Part shown: positions 56,601 through 63,105 of the stretch, one piece after another
Layout: each line of letters opens with the position of its first letter
How positions within the stretch are numbered: position 1 is the first letter of the stretch
NCBI RefSeq assembly: GCF_004193175.1
Contig: NZ_SAUH01000001.1
Location: 3,164,501 to 3,228,500, forward strand
Source of the DNA: Streptomyces sp. RFCAC02
GTDB lineage: Bacteria; Actinomycetota; Actinomycetes; Streptomycetales; Streptomycetaceae
Direction of reading: 5' to 3'
Length of the DNA: 64,000 nt
Position numbers and translations under genes: made by a program
Notes under the pieces: generated by a model
Database searches by the model: none
Told to the model about the DNA's origin: nothing
What the model saw: only the letters and a program-made list of their open reading frames with translations

Positions 56601-57620
56601 GGCAGCGTTGACCAGTCCATTGCCGCGAACGCCGAGCGGCCTTACAGCTCTAAAAGGAGGGTGGAGCGGTACGGCAAGAAGTACGGCTGGATCGCCTACC
56701 ACGAAATGGTCGGCCGCCTCGTGGACGTCGGCCGCGCACCAGCCCCATTCGGGGACGCAGAGCGCTTGATGCCCGACATCGACCCGACCTTTCCCGACCG
56801 ACCTCCCGTGGCGCCCATGCCCCTTCCGCTCTGGGCGCCCGTGGAACCGACCGACGACCAGACGTGGCTCACCTCGGGGACGGTGGCCGTCCCGGACCAG
56901 CTGTGGTCACCCGAGGAGGTCCACGGCGTGAAGGGCGGCTGGCTTCTGGTCGAGGGGTATCTGAAGCACGGCCACGACGGGCGGACCGTGTTCGGGTTTT
57001 TCCGCACCCTCCTGATGGAGCCGGAGGACGCGGAACCCGCCCAACAGCTCGCCGGCGAGCGCCAATATTTGGGAAACCACTTCTTCCCTCCGCTGCCGAT
57101 GGTCCGCGACGTGCTGGCCGCTGAAATGCCGTGGAGCCCCCGGTTCGAGCTGACCCTCGACGACGATGCCTCAGGCGCCTTCCCGCACCGCGCGCTGCGT
57201 CGCGACTGGCAGGACGAAGGCATCGGGCTCGACCAGGTCGCCGTGGAGTTCGCCCCCGACAGCCCTTCGGAGATCGGTCTCGGCGGGAGCTACGACGTGC
57301 CGTCGTTCGAGTTCGCTGCCAGGTTCGGTCTGCGCCAACTGCCCGGCACGGTCGACCTCGTGGGCCTGGATGGCCAGCGCGCCTCCGCAGTTTTCCGCGC
57401 GGACAAGCCCTGGCGCGGCCACCTACTCTTCCTGCGACGCGATCTTGTCGAGGACTTCGCCGGTGATCGCCGGATCATGCAGGTGGCTTGGGGCGAGCGA
57501 GAGGTGGCCGCCGACTGGAACTCTGTTCCTTCCTGGATGCGCGCAGTGCGTCGCAGCTACGCGCACGTGTGGCGCCACATCCGAATGCCGGGGGCAGGTC
57601 AGCGCAGTGCGGAGAACTAA
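53613..57620 (+). CDS. Avs-like STAND NTPase with N-terminal restriction-endonuclease-like domain
   Basis: A 1335-residue protein. Residues ~1-180 look like a PD-(D/E)xK nuclease: NFEALTRAIVSRRYG, Glu45 (QPGVEFYLHV) and Lys68 (WGWSCKWF). A STAND ATPase follows, with Walker A at 330-334 (AAGQGKTH) and Walker B at ~399-406 (LIIDGLNE). The C-terminal half is helical repeat-like and holds ERYGKKYGWIAYHEM near residue 1020, a pattern I associate with Avs2-type antiviral STAND proteins. These sense phage proteins and trigger nuclease activity. GTG 53613 has GGAG 5 bases upstream, so I prefer it over ATG 53592. Assignment to Avs2 is inference. Confidence 0.75.
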   Translation: MDLTDLERLPGAADRNFEALTRAIVSRRYGALGTMRERRNQPGVEFYLHVDHAGALGDPGRVWGWSCKWFILNSKNELSAGQRKQIEDSLSKAIEHVVGLTDFVLCLPKRPAKGDEEWINGLGQKGVSVKLWSTENYDDQLAGHDELRSTFFGELALTADVLAQAHKRSVAPVEARWMPRLHTSHHVEHRIDRALLRPASFEWLQQRTDDIAARIQALRAAPDGLDNTFRQDAVKIADDLERFVDDLREVLDAGRSLRPWEVRERLAEQRLPATSPRTLRRLVLRLRKRGLPEALLVTGLGAEIRDIVQWLHDTRADIEAPLLAVIAAAGQGKTHLAAQMTSPNDQPTAGVFIQGGNLPARGTLDDLARRIPGLKVDYFEDLLEALNSAGSRAGCRIPLIIDGLNEAERPSQWRTLLAGLAPALGAYPHVAVIVTLREALADQALPQDTVLLELEWQRAEVDDILRVYFRHYLINPADAWLPMGEFHNPLFVRMYCEAANHARRVPVGVEALPQSLIGVFELYRKGVVERLAQDPARIPVPADQIQRRLTALARHLWAHSVRRLPFDEARRILDADQTNWDESLFRRLAEEGVIFREEIRGSDDTECGFVFDRLAGYLIADAILVRIPPADVNEQLAEATLWQSFLGDQAHPLAEDILIGLISLLPRRFTRHHLWRVAPDEHRSLVLAQELTTESDFLDDETVDALATALVTAHPSRRKGRPAFGRLWEIRRSAPHRLNAVFLDRVLRQLPLPERDLRWTEWARGQAPDRLTADLERAIDRWSGTSDRAESDDLEALAIAWLLTSSDTSMRDLATKAIQRYGRPEPKRLFDLAARMLDIDDPYVIERVVAAAFGAVSAHQMPDPGGPLEGALRDWLVQLRSHFLDGGTTPTSHEQLRGHVRATYEFAGALHPTAVPESVDAFAPRFAAVAPAEVMEDDDPNAEECARTFGMDFENYIIGAAINGRDNYDFTHPDYRRARAEVMARVWELGWREKGFGSVDQSIAANAERPYSSKRRVERYGKKYGWIAYHEMVGRLVDVGRAPAPFGDAERLMPDIDPTFPDRPPVAPMPLPLWAPVEPTDDQTWLTSGTVAVPDQLWSPEEVHGVKGGWLLVEGYLKHGHDGRTVFGFFRTLLMEPEDAEPAQQLAGERQYLGNHFFPPLPMVRDVLAAEMPWSPRFELTLDDDASGAFPHRALRRDWQDEGIGLDQVAVEFAPDSPSEIGLGGSYDVPSFEFAARFGLRQLPGTVDLVGLDGQRASAVFRADKPWRGHLLFLRRDLVEDFAGDRRIMQVAWGEREVAADWNSVPSWMRAVRRSYAHVWRHIRMPGAGQRSAEN

Positions 57621-57740
57621 AGGTCGTACGCCAACGGGCGCCGCTGGCTCGGCGGCTGCTGCCGCCGACGCACCAGCCAACGCCCCCGGCTCGCGGGCGT
57701 TCCCGCGCTCGCGCTCGTCGGACCAAGACGTCGTGCGTTC

Positions 57741-57776
57741 CCGACAATAAAGTGCTAGGTCAGGGGTCTGATCTGC
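57741..57776 (+). repeat. Imperfect direct repeat, distal copy (attachment-site relic)
   Basis: CCGACAATAAAGTGCTAGGT onward matches the tRNA-Pro-flanking copy at 50236 with six transitions. A degenerate GTCGTGCGTTC just upstream recalls the tRNA T-arm. It sits in the 298-bp gap between the STAND and HNH genes, in which I see no gene. Confidence 0.5.
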
Positions 57777-57918
57777 TAAGTGGATCAGATTCAAGATTCC
57801 GAAGATCGAACTGCTGCTCGACACCAACCGCCTCGGCCACTCCGCCCTCACCGGGCTGCTGCCGGTACCGGGGTCCCGGGTGGTGACGGTCAGCTCTGGT
57901 TGGAACAGATCTGCGAAA

Positions 57919-58806
57919 TCACTGTTTTGGCCGAAGTTTCGCGCGCGTCTGCTCCGCTCGCTCCGCGAAGCCGTCCAGCCACTCCTGAGAGATGTGGTCC
58001 TTCCAGATGGGGAGGTGTAGCGCGGACACCCACGGCCCGAGCACTCGACCTCCGGATCCGAGGTGGCAGAACGCACGAAACCGCACAGGGACGTATACCC
58101 TCACCGTCTGCATCACGAGTCGGATTCCGTTACAAAGCACATCATGGTCGATGAGCCAGACCGTGTTCGCCTGCGGCTCCAGGCGCCTCGGCGGCCGGTG
58201 GCGGATGTGCTCGGCGGGAAATCCATAGACCAGCGGGGCTGGCCCGTGGATATCGATCTCATAGCCGACGGCATCGACCCCGAATCCGATCGCTCCCACG
58301 TTGGTGATGCGCACGCCGAGGTAGCGCGCTTCAGTGTCGGCGTTCAGGAGCTTCAGCTCCGGGAGGTGTTCGATCTTGGATACAATGTTCTCGCCTCCGG
58401 CGCTGATAATGCCGACCGCTTCCGCCTCAGCCTGCGGCGTCGTGAACGCCTTTACGACCTGATTGAGTTGGTCTGCGCTCAGGCCGCCACCACGGCTCTG
58501 GGTAGCCTGACATTCCTTCCAGGCCAGCAGTTCTTCGGTGGGGTAGGCGTCCGGGTGGCGGTCCACCCACTTGTGATGCTTGTGACACAGAAGCACCAAG
58601 TTCGGCTCACTGTTGACCTCGGTAAAGTTCAAATCGAATCGCGGCCCTCCAGCCTTCTCCGCGCGGATGTGAGCCACCTCCACGTTGATGCTCAGCAGTC
58701 CTCGATGCTCCTCGACCAAGGGCTCTGGGCAATCGGGGTATGCACAGCTCGTCGCACGGCCGAAGAGCAGCTTGCACAGCGGGGCACCAGGGCTGAAGTC
58801 ACTCAC
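57919..58806 (-). CDS. HNH endonuclease domain protein
   Basis: A 295-residue protein. The N-terminal third is an HNH nuclease of the zinc-supported type: Cys21 and Cys26 (CAYPDC), then His46 (VAHIRAEK), Asn69 (PNLVLLC) and Cys74/His77/His78 (LLCHKHHKWVD). This is close to the layout of HNH proteins found in phage-defence islands. The C-terminal two thirds (about residues 125-290) have no motif I recognise; segments such as TEARYLGVRITNVGAIGFG look beta-rich. No methyltransferase is next to it. It stands alone and antisense to its neighbours. Confidence 0.8.
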   Translation of the reverse strand: MSDFSPGAPLCKLLFGRATSCAYPDCPEPLVEEHRGLLSINVEVAHIRAEKAGGPRFDLNFTEVNSEPNLVLLCHKHHKWVDRHPDAYPTEELLAWKECQATQSRGGGLSADQLNQVVKAFTTPQAEAEAVGIISAGGENIVSKIEHLPELKLLNADTEARYLGVRITNVGAIGFGVDAVGYEIDIHGPAPLVYGFPAEHIRHRPPRRLEPQANTVWLIDHDVLCNGIRLVMQTVRVYVPVRFRAFCHLGSGGRVLGPWVSALHLPIWKDHISQEWLDGFAERAEQTRAKLRPKQ

Positions 58807-58925
58807 GCGACCGACGATAGGCGGTCCTTATCGCTTCGACCGGTCAAACGCTTCAGCACATCGCAGTGCGCTAAGAACGGGGAATGCGACGGTGCCCCAC
58901 AACAGTGTCGTGGGGCACCGTGGGG

Positions 58926-60297
58926 CTACCGGAAGGCGGCCGCGCGCGTGCGAAGGAGGTCGTTGAGCACACCCACAGGGGATCTTGGGCACAGGGCCAG
59001 ACGGGCGTCGAGTGCTGCCTCCCACTGCTGGGTCAGGCCGAGCTTGAGGCGTTCTCGCATGCCGGGTGTGACGTGGGCGTAGCGCGCGGAGACCGAACCG
59101 TCGAGGTGGCCCATGCGCTCGTCCATGAGCACCTTCTCGGCGCCCAGGTGCTCCATCAACGTCCGGTGGGTGTGACGGAGGCCGTGGGGTGTGAGGCCCT
59201 TGGCGATCGGGAGCCAGCAGGCATCGGCGCGAGCGGTGGCGCCCCGCCCTCGTGCGGGGACGCCGGGCCACCGCTCGCCGAGGATGGGCACGGGGCGGGC
59301 CTCCTGCGGTGCCTTCTTCGGGTACCAGCCGGAGGCCGCCGGGGTGAACAGCCAGGTGGCGAAGCCGTTCCTGCGCCAGTGGGCTGCGTGCTCCGACACT
59401 GTGCCGCCCCGTACGAATCCGAGGTCGGCGATGGCCTTCTCGACCCGCACTCGGGTGGCCTCGGCGACCCGGTCGGGTCGGTTGAGGACGTTGGAGACCG
59501 TCCCCGTGGAGACGCCCGCCAGCCGCGCGACATCGACCAGCTTCGCGCCCTGGTGCCCACCGGTACGCGCTGCCCCCTGGCCCCGGAAGACGTACGTCCT
59601 CCGTGACAGGGACACGGCGTCGGCTTCGTATGGGCGATGTGGTCGAAGACCAGGGACGATAGCCAGCCCATCGAGTCGATGTTGCGGTAGCTTTCGTCCT
59701 TCGGCGGACAGCGCACCAGCTCACCGGTGTCCAACTCGTACAGCTGCCACTCGACACGGGACACGCCGGGCCGAACGAGCTCCGTTTCCAGGCCGACGAT
59801 TTCGCCCCAGCGCTTTCCGGTGTAGCCCTTGAGGACCACGGCGACGAACTCGTCGTCGCGGCCAGACAGCAGGGCCGCTCGCTCGGCGGTCAGGAGGATG
59901 CCGAGGGTGTCGGTGACGACCTTCTCCGGACCGCGGTCCCGCGAGCGGCCGGCGCGCTTGCCACGCCCTCGCCGCCTGGCGGCCGGGTTGGAGGTGATCA
60001 GGCCCTCGTCGATCGCGTCCTCGAAGATCAGGTGGAGGTCGAGCGCCAGGTCTTGACGCTGGAGGCCGCGTACACGGCCTTCCCCTTCTTCTCCCAGGCG
60101 GCGACGTCCGTGCGCAAGATGCCGGCGAGCGCCTTGTCCTCGAAGTCGGGGAGCAGGTGCTCCTCGATGTGGCGCTTGTAGTTTTGCATGGTCGAGGCGG
60201 CCAGGTCCTGGGCCTCGTACCAGCGGCTTGCGTACTCGCCGAAGGTCTCCTGACCGAGGCCCGGGTCGCGCCACTGCCCGCGCCGGATGTCTCGCAT
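58926..60297 (-). pseudogene. Tyrosine recombinase (integrase) with embedded LacI-type HTH, frameshifted and 5' truncated
   Basis: Three frames combine into one integrase. The 5' part (from 60297) has a core-binding domain (FGEYASRWYEAQDLAASTMQNY). After a one-base loss near 60037 comes LHLIFEDAIDEGLITSNP and the first catalytic Arg (YTGKRWGEIVGLE). After another one-base loss near 59601 it continues to a LacI-like HTH ([20 protein letters not shown], 59402-59543), then HGLRHTHRT with HxxR and the nucleophile in ARYAHVTPG. The N-terminal ~60-80 residues expected of such integrases are missing at 60297, where a kinase gene starts. The HTH lies within the catalytic domain, an unusual place. Not functional as read. 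Confidence 0.82.
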
Positions 60298-61090
60298 TCC
60301 CTTCGATCAGCTCCCCGCCGACGTCCGCCAAGCTGTCACCGACAAGACCGGCGCCGTGCATCAGGCAGTGACCATGACCGGCGGCATGAACTCCGGTGTC
60401 GCCTCCGTCCTGGAGACCGAGAGCGGCAGCGTTTTCGTGAAGGGCATCGCGAGTGATCATCCGCAGGTCGCAGCACAGCGCCGCGAGGCGGAGATCGCTC
60501 CCCACCTGCCCACGTCGTGTCCCCACCTGTACTGGCACCTGGAAGTCGGTAGATGGAGCCTTCTCGGATACGAGGTCCTGAGCGGTCGCCACGCCGACTA
60601 CAGGCCCGGCTCAGCCGACTTGGTGCTCGTAGAAGCCGCGCTCACCGAACTGCAACGGGTCACCGCTCCGGCCGACATCGAGATCAAGGACGCGGTGGAC
60701 CGCTGGGCGGATTACGCTCCGCCCGGAACGCTCCAGCACTTCAGTGGCAACACCCTGCTGCATACCGACTTCGCACCGCACAACGACCTGATCGCCGACG
60801 GGCGGGCTCGCCTCATCGACTGGGCGTGGCCAACGCGCGGTGCGGCGTGGATCGATCCAGGCGCCTTGGCGCTGAGGCTCATGGACGCCGGCCACCCGGC
60901 GGAGGACGCGATCATGTTCGCAGGCCGCTTCCCGTCGTGGCGGAACACCGATCCGGAGGCACTGACGGCATTCGGTTCCGCATCTGCGGTGCTGTGGCGG
61001 GAGATCGCCGAGGAGGATCCAACGCCGTGGAAGCAGGGGATGGCCAAGCGGGCCGCTGCATTCAGGCTCGTACTCCACAGAGGGGCGTAG
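60287..61090 (+). CDS. APH-fold phosphotransferase
   Basis: A 267-residue kinase-like protein starting MSRIPFDQLPADVRQAVTDKTG. The Lys lies in SVFVKGIASDHP, the catalytic loop is LLHTDFAPHNDLIADGRARLIDWAWPTRG (HTDFxxHN in place of the common HGDxxxxN), and the rest aligns with Streptomyces phosphotransferases of unknown substrate. The start codon lies 10 bp inside the truncated integrase frame on the other strand, so the kinase was probably joined to this sequence by the rearrangement that removed the integrase 5' end. Confidence 0.8.
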   Translation: MSRIPFDQLPADVRQAVTDKTGAVHQAVTMTGGMNSGVASVLETESGSVFVKGIASDHPQVAAQRREAEIAPHLPTSCPHLYWHLEVGRWSLLGYEVLSGRHADYRPGSADLVLVEAALTELQRVTAPADIEIKDAVDRWADYAPPGTLQHFSGNTLLHTDFAPHNDLIADGRARLIDWAWPTRGAAWIDPGALALRLMDAGHPAEDAIMFAGRFPSWRNTDPEALTAFGSASAVLWREIAEEDPTPWKQGMAKRAAAFRLVLHRGA

Positions 61091-61187
61091 GCCCAGTAAC
61101 AGCAGAGGGGGCGATGTTCGTCAGCGACAGACGTCCCGCTGCGAAAAGACCGAGACGGGCGCCAGCGTCTGCTCGTATCTTCAGACT

Positions 61188-62138
61188 ATGACCGTCACCG
61201 CACGGCGGGATCTGGTGAGCCCCGCGACCCGCAATGCCTTTCGCTCTCTGGCCACGGACCTGACCATTCGCATCGTGGCCGAGCTGTGGGAAGACCACGG
61301 GTTCGCTCCCGTCCCTCCAGACGAGCTGAAGTACCAGGACTCGGGCCAGCGTCGAACCGAGTTCATGCTCTACGCGGAAGGTGTCGACTGGTCAGACCCT
61401 AACCAGGTGCGGCGTGCGCTCCTGGTCTTCGAGGACTTTATTCGCGCGTACCGCGACCCGGGCGATCAGGGCACACCGAAGTGGTTGGACGACATCAGGG
61501 TGCGCCTGGAACCGGACGGCTTCGCTCTCGATCGGGAGGGCAGGATCTCTTGGTCCAACCCGCCGGTGCTGGTCCGTGATCTGAGCGGCCTGAGCGACGC
61601 CTCAGGCATCACGATCGAGCTGGAGCGTATCCGCAGAGATCTCACCACAGATCCCCACGGTGCCATTGGCTCAGCCAAGCAGCTCATCGAGGCGACCGCG
61701 AAGACGGCTCTCAACGAACTCGGCATCGACGTCGACAAGAACGCCGCACTTCCCGCTCTGATCAGCACTGTCCAGAAAGCGCTGAAGCTTGACGCCGGCT
61801 CGGCACCTGACGGACCGGACGGCAGCAAGGCCGTGAAGAAGATCCTTTCGGGCTCGGTGAACATCGCCGTCGGGGTCGCCGAACTACGCAACCAGGGCTT
61901 CGGCAGCGGTCACGGCCAGGCGAGCGCACCGTCCGGGCTTGGAGTGCGCCACGCCCGACTCACGGTCAACGCTGCCGTCACCTGGTGCGAGCTGATCCTC
62001 GACACCCTGTCGGACCCCACCCCACCGCACCGTGGCGCAAGGCCAAGGTCTAAATCGCTCCATCCCCACAGATACCGTCTCGCCTGCAGAACCTTGCAAA
62101 CTTGCTCCGCAATGCAATTCGCAGGCAGCCCCGTATAG
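61188..62138 (+). CDS. Abortive infection family protein (Abi-C type), frameshifted at its end
   Basis: A 316-residue reading frame. The second half has the Abi_C-type domain: IGSAKQLIEATAKTALNELG, VKKILSGSVNIAVGVAELRNQGFGSGHGQ and RHARLTVNAAVTWCELILDTL. These domains occur in phage-exclusion proteins that stop growth of infected cells. The last ~40 codons appear out of frame. After LSDPTP the other frame gives APWRKAKV and a TAA at 62051-62053, a plausible native ending. One extra C in the C4 tract at 62020-62023 would restore it. Intended gene: 61188 to 62053. The domain itself is complete. Confidence 0.72.
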   Translation: MTVTARRDLVSPATRNAFRSLATDLTIRIVAELWEDHGFAPVPPDELKYQDSGQRRTEFMLYAEGVDWSDPNQVRRALLVFEDFIRAYRDPGDQGTPKWLDDIRVRLEPDGFALDREGRISWSNPPVLVRDLSGLSDASGITIELERIRRDLTTDPHGAIGSAKQLIEATAKTALNELGIDVDKNAALPALISTVQKALKLDAGSAPDGPDGSKAVKKILSGSVNIAVGVAELRNQGFGSGHGQASAPSGLGVRHARLTVNAAVTWCELILDTLSDPTPPHRGARPRSKSLHPHRYRLACRTLQTCSAMQFAGSPV

Positions 62139-62277
62139 GGTGTGGGTTATCCGGTGAAGTTTAGGTTGTGAGACCGGGAAACGCCGAGCATGGCCTGGTG
62201 GACGCCGTTACCCCTCGAAGCGCGATGGTGCGGATAGCTTGGCTGGCGCTGAGGCAGGCCACACGAAAGGCTATTTA

Positions 62278-62979
62278 GTGAAAATTTTTATGGACGAGTC
62301 AGGAAACGGAAACGCCTCCCAGCCGTTAATTGTCGGCGCGGTTGAACTGGGTGAAGATGCAGAAGATATTGAGGTGAGAATCCGTGATTTGCACAAACGC
62401 CTAGACGCAAGGAGTAGCTTGACCGGATTTGGTAGTTTCGAAGAATTCCGCAAGGATGGCTTTCACAGTTCGAACGATCCGGTAGAGGTTTCTGTTCCAT
62501 TTCTAGAACTGATGCGGGCCACCTTCTTCAAGACGTACATGCTCGTCACTGATCGAACGCGCGTCCCTGGCGGCACGGAATCCGAGCGAATCGAGTTCAT
62601 GTATATAAAGTTGTTGAGTGATCTTTTGGTCCGACATCGCAATGAATCTGAGCTGCTTTGCTACATAGAACAGAGCGAAGAGATGACGTCGATCATTGGC
62701 CGACTACCTAATATCGTCACCAAGCAGGCCCACAAAACAATCGGCAAAACAGCACCGCTGCCAAAATTGAAGCTCGCAATGGTCGCCAAGCGCGATTACA
62801 TGTCTACCGCCATCATCGACTATGTCATGGCAGCCGTAAGTAGATGGCTCCAAGCCGGCCGCACCTTGGATCCGAAAGGCCGGCCTTACAGGGGATTCCG
62901 CGAGGTTGAGCCGTCCATTTCTATACTCTATTCGTTCGAGCACGGCCGCATTTCCAGTCGAAAGGACCCACTTCATTGA
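62278..62979 (+). CDS. DUF3800 protein, probable effector or partner of the retron-type RT
   Basis: A 233-residue protein starting at GTG 62278 (AAAGG 7 bases upstream). It begins KIFMDESGNGNASQPLIVGAVE, the DUF3800 hallmark, with Asp6 and Glu7 in an RNase H-like arrangement. The middle IVTKQAHKTIGKTAPLP and end SISILYSFEHGRISS are less conserved. DUF3800 proteins are predicted nucleases common in defence islands. Base composition is much lower in GC than the surrounding DNA, and codon 17 is TTA (62326-62328), a bldA-dependent codon in Streptomyces. It sits 127 bp before the reverse transcriptase gene. Confidence 0.8.
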   Translation: MKIFMDESGNGNASQPLIVGAVELGEDAEDIEVRIRDLHKRLDARSSLTGFGSFEEFRKDGFHSSNDPVEVSVPFLELMRATFFKTYMLVTDRTRVPGGTESERIEFMYIKLLSDLLVRHRNESELLCYIEQSEEMTSIIGRLPNIVTKQAHKTIGKTAPLPKLKLAMVAKRDYMSTAIIDYVMAAVSRWLQAGRTLDPKGRPYRGFREVEPSISILYSFEHGRISSRKDPLH

Positions 62980-62998
62980 TGTGTGATACAATCCCGCC

Positions 62999-63079
62999 GA
63001 GGTGGGGCTGCGGTCAACGTTGTGCGCGAGTTCGCGTGCGTTGCATGATAGTCCTTGCACGGGAGTGTGGCCCTACCTC
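62999..63079 (+). ncRNA. Structured RNA candidate upstream of the reverse transcriptase (possible retron msr/msd)
   Basis: GAGGTGGGGC (62999-63008) can pair with GCCCTACCTC (63070-63079) in ten pairs (one G-U). Inside are an 8-bp hairpin at 63021-63040 (loop AGTT) and a short stem at 63056-63069 closed by a GGGA tetraloop. A further match, CTGCGGT (63008-63014) with ACCGCAG (63091-63097), is an alternative closing stem. The whole 126-bp gap lacks a gene. Retrons keep their template RNA next to the RT, but the 62139-62277 gap upstream of DUF3800 is also possible. Confidence 0.35.
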
Positions 63080-63105
63080 TTTGACGTGCCACCGCAGGGG
63101 GACCA

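Noticed and set aside
56652..56663. Internal ribosome-binding site and start (AAAGGAGG then GTG) in the STAND gene
   Set aside because: There is no spacing between the site and the GTG, so initiation there is unlikely.
62239..62277. Upstream ATG 62239 as the DUF3800 start
   Set aside because: The family start KIFMDESG begins at GTG 62278, which has a better-placed ribosome-binding site; the extra 13 residues show no family match.
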